This document shows, piece after piece, positions 43,756 through 52,064 of a stretch of 64,000 nucleotides of DNA. A program made the translations under genes and the position numbers. How positions within the stretch are numbered: position 1 is the first letter of the stretch; every line of letters begins with the position of its first letter. Source of the DNA: Streptomyces sp. CG1 (lineage in GTDB: Bacteria; Actinomycetota; Actinomycetes; Streptomycetales; Streptomycetaceae); contig NZ_CP163518.1 of assembly GCF_041080625.1 (NCBI RefSeq), positions 10,285,501 through 10,349,500 on the forward strand. The letters are read 5' to 3'. Under the pieces are notes generated by a model, which made no database searches, was not told the DNA's origin, and was given only the letters and a program-made list of their open reading frames with translations.

Positions 43756-44880
43756 TCAGTCGGCGCGGGGCGGCATGTGGAGGGTGACTGCGTAGCCGCC
43801 GTCGGCCGTGGGTCCGGACTCGAAGGTGCCGCCCAGGAGTTCGGCGCGTTCCTTGAGGCCGATCAGGCCCTGGTGGGAACCCGGAAGAGGGAGTGAGGGG
43901 CGGGTGGGTGGTGTGTTCGTGACGGTCACGCCGAAGGCGGCGCCGTCGTCGGCGCGCCAGAGCCGCACGGTCGCGGAGGCGCCAGGTGCGTGTTTGCGGA
44001 CGTTGGTGAGCGCTTCCTGGACGGTGCGATAGACGGCGCGCTGCGCGGTGGTGCCGACCTCCGGCGGGAGCTCGCCGGTCAGTTCGGCGTCGATGCCGCT
44101 GGTGGTGACGAGCTTGTGCAGATCGGCCAGGGTGGGCTGAGGCGTGAGCTCGGTGGCCCGGCCCCCGGAGGCCCGCAGCAACGTGACCATGTGGCGCAGT
44201 TCGTCCAGAGTGTCGACGCTGAGGGAACGGATGGTGCGGGCGCCCTCTTTGAAGTCGGGGCCGGTGGCGGCGACTTGGAGGGCGCCGGCCTGTACGGCGA
44301 TCAGGCTGACCTGGTGGGAGACGACGTCGTGCATCTCGCGGGCGAGCTGGGCGCGTTCGCGGGCGAGGACGGCCTGCGAGTGCAGGAGACGTTCGTGCTC
44401 GCGCGCTTCTTCGATCTCGACGAGCCGGCGGGCCAGGTCCCGGCGCGCCTGGACGAGTTGGCCCAGCAGGACAGGGGCGGCGGCGGTGGCGAGCGTGTAG
44501 AAGAAGTAGACCAGGGTCCAGGTCCGGTCATGCGCGGTGAGGTCGTACAGCGGCCAGGGGGCGGCGGAGGCGAGGGCGAACAGGACGGCGCATACGACGA
44601 GCAGGCGACGGTTGCGGGAGCGTTCGGCGAGAGTGAACAGAGCGGCGAACGGGGCGAACACGTTGTCCAGCATGAGGCTGGCGGGGAGAGTGAGCAGGAA
44701 CACCGGGAGCGGGAAGCGCCGTCGTACGGCGAGTGAGGCGCAGGCGAGCGCGGCCATGGCCTGCGACACCGGGCCGGCCTCCTCCACGCTGAGCAGGACG
44801 TCCACGACGGCGACCGCGACGACCGCGGCGTCGATGACCGGATCGGGGATCCGTGCCCACCATGCCCCGGGCGCGCTCAT
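43756..44880 (-). CDS. NarL-type sensor histidine kinase
   Basis: This 374-residue kinase has an N-terminal membrane region of about five to six helices (residues 14-145), a coiled-coil linker (VQARRDLARRLVEIEEAREH), a HisKA_3 H-box (QLAREMHDVVSHQVSLIAVQ) and HATPase_c (VQEALTNVRKHAPGA, GLIGLKERAELLGG). The canonical DxGxG G1 box is weak. Its ATG overlaps the regulator's stop (ATGA). Typical of Streptomyces DesK-like systems; signal unknown. Confidence 0.93.
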   Translation of the reverse strand: MSAPGAWWARIPDPVIDAAVVAVAVVDVLLSVEEAGPVSQAMAALACASLAVRRRFPLPVFLLTLPASLMLDNVFAPFAALFTLAERSRNRRLLVVCAVLFALASAAPWPLYDLTAHDRTWTLVYFFYTLATAAAPVLLGQLVQARRDLARRLVEIEEAREHERLLHSQAVLARERAQLAREMHDVVSHQVSLIAVQAGALQVAATGPDFKEGARTIRSLSVDTLDELRHMVTLLRASGGRATELTPQPTLADLHKLVTTSGIDAELTGELPPEVGTTAQRAVYRTVQEALTNVRKHAPGASATVRLWRADDGAAFGVTVTNTPPTRPSLPLPGSHQGLIGLKERAELLGGTFESGPTADGGYAVTLHMPPRAD

Positions 44881-45551
44881 CGTCCGGACTCCGGGCGCCG
44901 CTGCCCCTCGTCGAGCAGTCCCGCCCGCTGCGCGAGCAGCGCCGCCTGCACCCTGCTGCCGACCCGCAGTTTGGTCAGGATCGCGCTGACGTGATCCTTG
45001 ACGGTGCCCGCGCTGAGGTGGATCCGCGTACCGATCTCGGCGTTGGACAAGCCTTCCGCGATCAGCACGAGCACCTCACGCTCGCGCTCGGTGAGCCGGC
45101 CGACGCGGGCGGCCTCCTCGTCGTCGACCGCCGCCGTGCCGGGGTGACTCTGCCAGACGGCGCGGGACGCCTTCGGTGACATCACGACCCCGCCGGCGGC
45201 CAGGGTGCGGACGAGCTGGGCGAGCTGGTCGGGCTCGGTGTCCTTGAGCAGGAATCCGGCGGCGCCGGAGCGCAGCGCGGTGAGGATGTACTCGTCGGCG
45301 TCGAAGGTCGTCAGCATCGCCACCACCGGCGGTTCCGGCAGAGCGCGCAGGTTCCCCAGCACGGTCAGTCCGTCCACGTCCGGCATCCGGATGTCGAGGA
45401 GCACGACGTCGGGACCTTCCTGCCGTACGGCGTCGACCGCCGCCGCGCCGACTGTCGTCGCGACGACCTCGATGTCGTCGGCCGCGCTCAGGATGAGCTT
45501 GAAGCCGGAGCGCACCAGCGCCTCGTCGTCGACCACGATGACCCGGATCAC
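44877..45551 (-). CDS. NarL/LuxR family response regulator
   Basis: This 224-residue protein has a receiver domain (VDDEALVR; phosphoacceptor Asp in VVLLDIRMPD near residue 54; Lys in GFLLKDTEPD). A LuxR helix-turn-helix follows (RLTEREREVLVLIAEGLSNA; EIGTRIHLSAGTVKDHVSAI). It is translated first, coupled with the kinase. Upstream and divergent is a frameshifted membrane-protein gene followed by a DUF418-type gene, possible targets. Confidence 0.94.
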   Translation of the reverse strand: MIRVIVVDDEALVRSGFKLILSAADDIEVVATTVGAAAVDAVRQEGPDVVLLDIRMPDVDGLTVLGNLRALPEPPVVAMLTTFDADEYILTALRSGAAGFLLKDTEPDQLAQLVRTLAAGGVVMSPKASRAVWQSHPGTAAVDDEEAARVGRLTEREREVLVLIAEGLSNAEIGTRIHLSAGTVKDHVSAILTKLRVGSRVQAALLAQRAGLLDEGQRRPESGR

Positions 45552-45832
45552 GTGCGTCCCGCCTCGCCGTCCCTGCGCGCACGGCTCGGAATAGCCGCAC
45601 GTCGATGTCGATTGTCACCGTTCCGACCGTAGACCGGGACACGCCGTCCCAGGCGGGGTGGCGGGACGTTCCCGCCGGTCGGGGGGGAGGGTTCCAGCCG
45701 GACGGGGGGAGCGCGGGACCCATGGACGGGGTGGTTCCGGAAGGGCGAGGGATGGTGCCGTCGGGGTCCCGTCGGCTGTCCTGGGAGACCGGCCGCTGCG
45801 GCCCGGCACCCCCAGTCCCGAGGAAGCTTTCC

Positions 45833-46343
45833 ATGCGTATCCCCCCTGCCCTTCGACGTGTCGCGGCGCAGCCGAACGTGCTGTTCGGAGGTGTGTACGG
45901 GGCCGTACTGGCCAGCTCGATGGTCGCCGCGCTCACGCAGTTACGGCGAGACGGCACGCGGCGAGCGGCTGTACGACGCCCGATGGCTGCTGATCACCGC
46001 CGTAGCATCGGCCCTGGCCCACGGGTACGCGCACCTCATCGCCCGGCGCGGCGATGGCTCCTGTCCGGGCGTGCTCGGCGCGCTGCGCGTGCTGGCCGCC
46101 GAATGGCCCCTCCTCGCCGCCATCCTGCCCACGACGGTGATGCTGCTCGGCGCGGGCTGGGGCTGGTGGCGCTCCGCGGGCATCGAGTACGTGGCCTTCG
46201 GTTTCAACATCGCCCTGCTCTTCGCCTGGGGTCTGTCCGCCGCCCGCGCATCGGGCCGCACCTGGCGCGCGGCTCTGGCGGTCGGCTGTGCGGACGCGCT
46301 ACTGGGCGTGATCGTCGTGGTCGCCAATGCGCTCATCAAGTAG
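45833..46343 (+). pseudogene. Membrane protein gene with one frameshift
   Basis: The N-terminus MRIPPALRRVAAQPNVLFGG then VYGAVLASSMVAALTQ is in one frame, and YGETARGERLYDARWLLITA onward is in the next. The coding break falls within CAGTTACGG at about 45940-45945 and is consistent with one extra T. The joined protein of about 170 residues has five hydrophobic segments. The ATG at 45833 follows GAGGAAG. Everything else is intact, so a sequencing error is as likely as a mutation. Family not recognised. Confidence 0.7.
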
Positions 46344-46450
46344 CTCCCTCAGGGCCCCTGTCCGGCCGAGTCCTACCCCGCCGGGTGGCGGGGTAGGACC
46401 GGACAGTCGCCGGATACACCGGGGTCGGGCTGATCTCCAGCCTGGAGATC

Positions 46451-47692
46451 ATGACCCACAACGCAGACGACACGGCGCTCACGGCGCCGGTCGGCGCCCC
46501 GTCGGGGGCAGCGGAGAACAACCCGTCCACGGCGCCCCAGAGCCGACGAGTTCCGGTCGGACGCCTGATAGGCGTGGACCTGGCCCGGGGCCTCGCGGTC
46601 TTCGGGATGTACGCGGCCCACGTCGGCCCCGACCCCTCCCGGGGCGGCGTCACCGGGCACCTCATGGAACTGGCGCACGGCCGTGCCTCCGCGCTCTTCG
46701 CCTTCCTGGCCGGATTCTCGATCATGCTGATCACCGGCCGCCGTACCCCGAAGACGGGACTGGCGGGCCGTCAGGCGGTCGCCAAGGTGGTGATCCGTGC
46801 GCTCGTCCTGCTGGTGCTGGGCACCGCGCTGACCATGAGCGGCACCCCGGTCGAGGTGATCCTCGCCTTCTACGGCCTGTACTTCCTGCTCGTCCTGCCG
46901 CTGTACCGGCTCGGTGCCCGCCCGCTGGCCGTCATCGCCGCGGCCAGTGCCCTGGCACTGCCGCAGGTCCTGTACGTCATCCAGCACGCGCTCCCCGCAG
47001 ACGGCGCCGACGGCATCTGGGCCTGGCCCGCGGACGCCGACGGCCTCGTCTCGCTGCTCTTCACGGGCAGTTATCCGGCTCTGACCTGGATCCCCTTCGT
47101 CATCGCCGGAATGGCGGTGGCCCGCCTCGACCTGGCCGCCACTGCCGTCCGCATCCGCCTGGCTATCACCGGCGTCTGTCTCGCCGTGCTCGGCCACGGC
47201 GGCTCCTGGCTGGCCCTGCACCTGGTACCCGGCGCCCTGTCGAAGCTGAGCGCCGGCGGCTGGGGCGAGGGAGGATCAACCGAGTCCGCCTGGTGGTCCG
47301 ACACCTGGGGCTACCCCGACGGCAGCACCCCGGCTGGGCTTCTGGTGGCCTCGCCGCACAGTGAGACGACCCTCTCGATCCTGGCCGACACCGGCGTGGC
47401 GATCGCGGTCCTGGCGGCCTGCCTCGCCGCAGTCGACGCCGTCCCGCGGTTCCACCTCCCCGCCCGCCCGGTCATCGCGGTCGGGTCGATGTCCCTGACC
47501 GCTTACGTCTTCCACGTCGTCGCCATCCACCTCCTCGGCATCGCGGAACTGCCCGGCTCCTCGCTGCACGTCCTTCTCGGCTTCATCGTCGCCGTCACCG
47601 TGTTCGCGACGCTCTGGTCCCGCTTCTTCCGGCGGGGGCCGCTGGAGTGGCTGCTCGGCCAGACCACGAGGGCCGCGGAGCTGGTGCGATGA
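46451..47692 (+). CDS. DUF418/HGSNAT-like polytopic membrane protein
   Basis: This 413-residue integral membrane protein has about ten helices. The start RLIGVDLARGLAVFGMYAAH and GRASALFAFLAGFSIML are typical of the heparan-alpha-glucosaminide N-acetyltransferase-like/DUF418 group. SMSLTAYVFHVVAIHLLG and FFRRGPLEWLLGQTTR near the end are the DUF418 hallmarks. Such proteins are thought to modify extracytoplasmic molecules, but few have known roles. Its stop overlaps a tiny downstream gene (ATGA). Confidence 0.88.
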   Translation: MTHNADDTALTAPVGAPSGAAENNPSTAPQSRRVPVGRLIGVDLARGLAVFGMYAAHVGPDPSRGGVTGHLMELAHGRASALFAFLAGFSIMLITGRRTPKTGLAGRQAVAKVVIRALVLLVLGTALTMSGTPVEVILAFYGLYFLLVLPLYRLGARPLAVIAAASALALPQVLYVIQHALPADGADGIWAWPADADGLVSLLFTGSYPALTWIPFVIAGMAVARLDLAATAVRIRLAITGVCLAVLGHGGSWLALHLVPGALSKLSAGGWGEGGSTESAWWSDTWGYPDGSTPAGLLVASPHSETTLSILADTGVAIAVLAACLAAVDAVPRFHLPARPVIAVGSMSLTAYVFHVVAIHLLGIAELPGSSLHVLLGFIVAVTVFATLWSRFFRRGPLEWLLGQTTRAAELVR

Positions 47693-47829
47693 GCCGTCCA
47701 CCGCACGGCCGCGGGGAGTTGTGGTGGCTGACCGCAGCCGCAGTGGCCGCTGTCCTCGCCGTACTGCGCCCGGATCTGTACGCGGCGGCGCTGCAGCACT
47801 TCATCACCGCCGCCGTCGGACACCACTGA
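47689..47829 (+). CDS. Tiny membrane protein coupled to the DUF418 gene
   Basis: This 46-residue product (MSRPPHGRGELWWLTAAAVA, then AVLAVLRPDLYAAALQHF) has one membrane helix and a basic N-terminus. Its ATG overlaps the DUF418 stop by 4 nt, so it depends on translational coupling. It could be an accessory subunit. No family is known to me. Confidence 0.55.
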   Translation: MSRPPHGRGELWWLTAAAVAAVLAVLRPDLYAAALQHFITAAVGHH

Positions 47830-47908
47830 CGCGCCACAGAATCGGAACCCGCGATCGCCCCGCCGGCCCAGAGCCCTCGCGGTCGCCACCCAAGATGGGA
47901 CGGGAGCA

Positions 47909-48170
47909 TCAGGGGGTGTCGTCGGGGGAAAGCGTCTTCATGGCGACGTAGCTGGTGAACATGGCCACGCCGGGTGGGTCGGCCAACCGGTTGGCGTGGA
48001 CGTCCTCATGGGTGGGCACGTTGGCGACCTCGACCTGGAGCAATTTGTCGTAGTTGCGGATGACGTGGTGGCTGTGGACCAGTGTCCATGCCAGGCGGTC
48101 GGCGGTGCATGAGGCGTCGTCAACTCGACCGGATGTACGTGCATCGCCGAAACCGGCTTGGCCGAAGGCC
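47909..48170 (-). pseudogene. C-terminal fragment of an unrecognised protein
   Basis: The minus-strand frame ending at TGA 47909 reads CTADRLAWTLVHSHHVIRNY, DKLLQVEVANVPTHEDVHAN, RLADPPGVAMFTSYVAMKTL and SPDDTP. This looks like genuine protein with several His residues. No start codon or N-terminus is found before the ECF sigma gene's 3' end at 48189, so it is probably a truncated remnant. I do not recognise the family. Confidence 0.5.
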
Positions 48171-48188
48171 GGCGAGTCAGCCGTCGGG

Positions 48189-49136
48189 TCAGCCCATCAT
48201 CCAGGGCCGGAGCTTGTCCGGGTTGCGTACCACCCAGATGCGCTTGATCCGGTCGCCTGCGACCTCGAACGCGTACACCGCCGCGGTCGCGCCCCCGAGC
48301 CGGATCATCAGGCCCGGCCGGCCGTTGACCGAACGCTCCAGAATCGTCAAGTCGTCGGGTGTCCGGTCGGCGACATCGACGATGAAACGCGCGATCCGCT
48401 CGCCGCCTTCGATCGGGCGGAGGGGGGTGGTGACCAGGCCACCGCCGTCGGCGGTGAAGGTGGCGCCGGGATCGAGGAGGCCGATGAGCGTGTCGATGTC
48501 CCTGGCTTCCCATGCTTGCTTGAAGTTCCTGATCAGGCCGGCCTGGTGGGCTGCCGGGGCCTCGGGCGGTCGCGAGGCGCGGATGCGGCGGCGGGCTGAG
48601 GAGGCCAACTCGCGGCATGCCGCCGGGGTACGCCCGGTGATCTCGGCGATCTCGGCGAAGGAGTAGCGGAAGACGTCGTGCAGGATGAGCGCGACGCGCT
48701 GGGCCGGGGTCATCGATTCGAGTACGACGAGAAAGGCCATGCTGACCGACTCGTCCAGCGTGACCCGATCGGCAGGGTCGGCGGGGTCGGCCGCGGCGGC
48801 GCCCGGCCGTCCGCTGATCCACTCGGTTCGGTCGGGCAGCGGCTCGGGGATCCATTCGCCCACGTAGTGCTCACGTCGGGCCCGCGCCGAGCCGAGCAGG
48901 TCCAGGCAGATGCGGCTGGCCACCCGCGTCAGCCACGCGCCCGGCGACTCGATGGCGGCCTGCTGTTGCCGGGACATGGAGTACCAGCGGGCGTAGGTCT
49001 CCTGGACGGCGTCCTCGGCCTCGGCCAGGGAGCCGAGGAGCCGGTAGGCGAGACTGACCAGTTGACGCCGTTCGCTGATGATCACGCTCAGGCCCGCGTC
49101 CGACTGGTCGTGTCCCGCTTCCGCATGGTTGGTCAT
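48189..49136 (-). CDS. ECF41-type RNA polymerase sigma factor with NTF2-like C-terminal domain
   Basis: This 315-residue ECF sigma factor has sigma2 (LVSLAYRLLGSLAEAEDAVQ, ETYARWYSM) and sigma4 (MTPAQRVALILHDVFRYSFA, EIAEITGRTPAACRELASSA). It also has the C-terminal SnoaL/NTF2-like extension of the ECF41 group, which modulates sigma activity. The group's signature motifs are recognisable: YVGEWIPEPLPD (WLPEP), ADGGGLV (DGGGKV) and NPDKLRPW (NPDKL). Start ATG 49136. It is divergent from an NTF2-like gene, and both face a shared CCTGACA-N16-CGTC element, implying autoregulation. The usual ECF41 neighbour is a carboxymuconolactone decarboxylase-like, oxidoreductase or epimerase gene. Confidence 0.92.
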   Translation of the reverse strand: MTNHAEAGHDQSDAGLSVIISERRQLVSLAYRLLGSLAEAEDAVQETYARWYSMSRQQQAAIESPGAWLTRVASRICLDLLGSARARREHYVGEWIPEPLPDRTEWISGRPGAAAADPADPADRVTLDESVSMAFLVVLESMTPAQRVALILHDVFRYSFAEIAEITGRTPAACRELASSARRRIRASRPPEAPAAHQAGLIRNFKQAWEARDIDTLIGLLDPGATFTADGGGLVTTPLRPIEGGERIARFIVDVADRTPDDLTILERSVNGRPGLMIRLGGATAAVYAFEVAGDRIKRIWVVRNPDKLRPWMMG

Positions 49137-49178
49137 GGTCCCGGAGGCTCCTCGGGTCGGATCTGCCGTCACCAGTCC

Positions 49179-49205
49179 GACGAGACAGCGCACCAGATTG
49201 TCAGG
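49179..49205 (-). promoter_or_regulatory. Probable ECF41 promoter for the sigma gene
   Basis: Read on the minus strand: CCTGACA (205 to 199), 16 nt, CGTC (182 to 179). The -10-like CGTC and the 16-nt spacer are those reported for ECF41 promoters, while the -35 differs from the published TGTCACA. The element lies 43 nt upstream of the sigma start. Confidence 0.65.
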
Positions 49206-49216
49206 CTGCCGCGCCT

Positions 49217-49243
49217 CCTGACATTACGGCGGCGTGTGTCGTC
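49217..49243 (+). promoter_or_regulatory. Probable ECF41 promoter for the NTF2-like gene
   Basis: CCTGACA at 49217-49223, 16 nt, CGTC at 49240-49243. It is the exact mirror of the element for the sigma gene. The two -35 heptamers form a perfect 7-bp inverted repeat 11 bp apart. It lies 60 nt upstream of the NTF2-like start. Confidence 0.65.
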
Positions 49244-49303
49244 GTACCCCTTGAAGGATCACACCACCCAGGAAGCGCAAGCGAGACATGAGGGAGATTC
49301 CCG

Positions 49304-49753
49304 ATGAGCGACCTTGAGACCATCGCCGACCGGACCGAGATCGAGGCGCTGCGCGGCGAGTTCACCGATGCCGTGATGATGCGCGACTACGACCGCCTCG
49401 CGTCTGTGTTCACGACCGACGGCGTATGGCGAATCCCCGAGGCCCATGTGGAGTGCACCGGCCGGGAGGAGATTCGTGCCGGGATCGAACGGCTCCAGAG
49501 CGCTTGGGAGTACTTCGTGCAGACCGTGCACCCCGGCGCGATCCAGCTGGAGGGTGACACCGCGTCCGGCCGTGCCTACGTCCAGGAGCTCGGTCGTCTG
49601 CGCGACGGCACGTCGGGGGTGAACTACTCCCTCTACCACGACCGCTACCGGCGCACCCCGCAGGGCTGGAAGTTCACCGAGCGTGTCTACGAGGTCCGAT
49701 ACCTCGACACCACGCCGCTGACAGGTTCGGGTTGGTCGCCGAAGGCCTCCTGA
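49304..49753 (+). CDS. SnoaL/NTF2-like domain protein
   Basis: This 149-residue cone-shaped NTF2-fold protein reads EIEALRGEFTDAVMMRDYDR, LASVFTTDGVWRIPEAHVEC, then WKFTERVYEVRYLDTTPL. Members act as small hydrolases, cyclases, isomerases or ligand sensors. The ATG at 49304 follows GAGGGAG. It is the first gene of a two-gene set with an FMN reductase, under the predicted ECF41 promoter. The sigma factor next door carries a related NTF2-like domain fused at its C-terminus, which is suggestive. Confidence 0.88.
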   Translation: MSDLETIADRTEIEALRGEFTDAVMMRDYDRLASVFTTDGVWRIPEAHVECTGREEIRAGIERLQSAWEYFVQTVHPGAIQLEGDTASGRAYVQELGRLRDGTSGVNYSLYHDRYRRTPQGWKFTERVYEVRYLDTTPLTGSGWSPKAS

Positions 49754-49823
49754 TCCGTGGATGCCTCCCCCTAGGCCCAGCACCGGCAGGTTCAGTGCAC
49801 CAGCGTCAGAACAGGAGAGAGCG

Positions 49824-50444
49824 ATGATCAAGATCGGAATCATACTCGGCAGCACCCGCCCCGGCCGCAGGGGCGAACAGATCGCCAAGTGGGTCCATGA
49901 GAGGGCAACGGGCCGCACAGACGCCGACTTCGAGGTGATCGACCTGCTCGACCACCCGTTGCCGCACCTGGACGAGCCGGAACCGGCACTGGCGTCGCGG
50001 GGCCGGTATCAGCACCAGCACACCAGGGCCTGGGCGGACACCATCGCCTCGTTCGACGGCTTCGTGATCGTCACTCCGGAGTACAACCACTCCTTCCCCG
50101 GGGTGCTCAAGAACGCCATCGACCACCTGTACGCGGAGTGGAACAACAAGGCGGTCGGCTTCGTCTCCTACGGAGGCGCGGGCGGCGCCCATGCGGTCGA
50201 GCAACTGCGACTGATCTGTGGGGCACTGCAGATGGCCGATGTGGCCCCACGAGTCTCGCTGTCCCTGCGGACCGAGTTCGAGAACCACACCGTCTTCAAG
50301 CCGAGCGACCACAACGTCACCGCACTGGACATCCTGCTCAACCAGGTCATCGCCTGCAGCAGCGCCCTCACGCCACTGCGCGCCGCTTCCCCGCTCACCG
50401 TCACCGGAACCCAGGGAAGCCTCCCCGCGACGGCAGACAAGTGA
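49824..50444 (+). CDS. NADPH-dependent FMN reductase-like flavodoxin-fold protein
   Basis: This 206-residue protein has the FMN phosphate loop GIILGSTRPGRRGEQIAKWV and the TPEYNHSFPGVLKNAIDHLY motif with VGFVSYGGAGGAHAVEQLR. These match the NADPH:FMN reductase/ArsH-like (FMN_red) family. The ATG at 49824 follows AGGAGAGA. It lies 70 nt after the NTF2-like gene and is probably co-transcribed. As the redox partner of the ECF41 target set it may take the place of the usual COE-type oxidoreductase. Confidence 0.93.
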   Translation: MIKIGIILGSTRPGRRGEQIAKWVHERATGRTDADFEVIDLLDHPLPHLDEPEPALASRGRYQHQHTRAWADTIASFDGFVIVTPEYNHSFPGVLKNAIDHLYAEWNNKAVGFVSYGGAGGAHAVEQLRLICGALQMADVAPRVSLSLRTEFENHTVFKPSDHNVTALDILLNQVIACSSALTPLRAASPLTVTGTQGSLPATADK

Positions 50445-50532
50445 TGACGCCGATCTCGTCCACCGTGGCGTGGGAGCGGGATCTGCGCCTGTTCCTGCAG
50501 CGAGCGTCGGTGTCGCCGGTAGCTAGAGCTGC

Positions 50533-51257
50533 CTATCCCCGGGTGTACCGCCGCAGCAACCCGTCACCGGTGGTGTGCTCGAAGTGGAAGCCGCACTGGG
50601 CGAACAACTGGTCGGCCCGGTCCTGTGGGTACGCATGGAACAGGCAGCGCTGGTGTGCCACGATCTCACCCGCCCGCCGGATGTAGTAGTCCTTGACGTA
50701 CCGGTCGTCCTCCGTGCGGATCTCCTGGGCGTACACCAGCCCGCCGGGCAAAGGCCGTTGGTAGGACCGGTGGGCCTGCTGGACAGCGAGCACCAGCGGT
50801 CCGCCGGGCCGAACGGCGGCAGCGATGTTCTGCAGCGCCGTGATGTCGTCACTCTCCTCCATGAGGTGGCTGCACAGCTCGGTGCCTGCCGCGTCCTCGA
50901 CCTCGTACCAGACACCGCCGACGGAGTAGGCGGCGTCGAAGAGAGGCAGTGCCGTCATCTTCGTGATGTCTGGTGCATGAGCTGTACGGGGTCACCGAGC
51001 CTGGCCCGGGCCTGGGTGAGCATGCTCTTGGTGTGGTCGATCCCGGTGATCCGCAGGTCGGAGCCGACCAGCTCCAGCAGGCGTTCGCAGACCAGCCCGG
51101 TGCCGACACCGAGTTCCAGGAGGTCCCCGTGGTGGTCGAGCTCGGCGAGGAGGGCTTGGGCATAGGCCTCGTAGTCGTAGTAGCCCGAGGTCATGATGAG
51201 GTCGTAGTGCCGTGAGAGTGCAGAGTATGAGTTGGCCACCCGTGGCACCGTAGCCAT
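50533..51257 (-). pseudogene. Class I SAM-dependent methyltransferase split by a frameshift
   Basis: The upstream ORF (50955-51257) has the SAM motif I (DLLELGVGTGLVCERLLELV) and motif II (RITGIDHTKSMLTQARARLG) and stops after LMHQTSRR. The next frame (50533-50958) continues with FDAAYSVGGVWYEVEDAAGT, RPGGPLVLAVQQAHRS and ends YTRG. Reading CCAGACATCACGAAG with one more base gives HQDITKM, joining both halves, so a single missing base near 50965 splits the gene. The ATGA overlap of the two ORFs looks accidental. It could be an assembly error. Confidence 0.8.
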
Positions 51258-51312
51258 GGCACTCCGCCACCAGTAGGGCGCAAATGAGCCCCGGCCGGGC
51301 TCCGCGCGGCCG

Positions 51313-51480
51313 CTACCCTCCCCGCTGGAGCATGAGTCGGGCGAGGCGGCGACGGAGTTCGGCGGCGTCGTGGTCCTTGCAGGCCGCGTGGCCGGGCAGC
51401 ATGCGCCGGTCGTCGAGGACGAGAAAGTCGCTCGGCCAGGAGGACCATGACCTGGAGTTCGATGTCGGGGTCGACCTGGT
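51313..51480 (-). other. Unidentified coding-like remnant in a gene-poor stretch
   Basis: Between 51258 and 51609 no gene is intact. The minus strand reads DPDIELQVMVLLAERLSRP, and then in another frame DFLVLDDRRMLPGHAACKD followed by HDAAELRRRLARLMLQRGG and a TAG at 51313. The fragment looks protein-like but I cannot assign it. Confidence 0.35.
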
Positions 51481-51609
51481 CGCCGCCGATCTACGACGAC
51501 GATGTCGCCGAGGCCGACCGCCTTCGCGGGCGGTGGCGGTCGGGGCCCTTGCAGTTCATACCGGTTTACGACGTGTGATGGTGACTGACGGCGCTTGAAC
51601 AGTCATGCG

Positions 51610-51951
51610 TCACTGGATGGTCCACCCCACGCTGCCGACACCGGTGCTGTAGAACGCGCAGGAGCCCGTGGACTCGCCGTACTCTCCCGGGTTCAGCGTC
51701 ACCCAGTTGCCCGAGACGTCCGGGGCCCAGCCGCAGACGATCTCGGCGCGGAACGTGACGGCGTGGTCGGTGTTGTTCTGGCAGCCCGCGATGCCGACGT
51801 CCGAATCGTTGTTGTGCACCCAGCCGTCGCAGTCGACAGTCCCCGAGGCAGGGGCCGCCTGTGCCGGCACTGCCACACCGGCGACGGTGAGGGCCACGGC
51901 GGAGACCGCGGTGGCCAGGCCGGCTGCAAGGATGCGCTTCCTGCTGTGCAT
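51610..51951 (-). CDS. Small secreted cysteine-containing protein
   Basis: This 113-residue protein has a long signal peptide (KRILAAGLATAVSAVALTVA, cleavage after AQA near residue 32). The beta-rich mature domain has four cysteines (TVDCDGW, IAGCQNN, EIVCGWAPD, TGSCAFY) and ends VGWTIQ. Two disulfides are likely. The ATG at 51951 follows GGGGG. Function unknown; the pattern suggests a stable extracellular protein. Confidence 0.78.
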   Translation of the reverse strand: MHSRKRILAAGLATAVSAVALTVAGVAVPAQAAPASGTVDCDGWVHNNDSDVGIAGCQNNTDHAVTFRAEIVCGWAPDVSGNWVTLNPGEYGESTGSCAFYSTGVGSVGWTIQ

Positions 51952-52064
51952 GTGTACCCCCGTGAGTTCGAGCTGCTGTGTTCTGTGATCAGTGAAGACC
52001 ACCGGCGCCCGGGCGTGAACCTGAGACATCCGAGGGTGCGCCCGCAACAACAGTTCTGGCTTCC

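Noticed and set aside
50533..51257. Two coupled small genes with an ATGA overlap in place of one methyltransferase
   Set aside because: The two halves together reconstitute one normal methyltransferase if one base is added; neither half alone forms a complete SAM fold.
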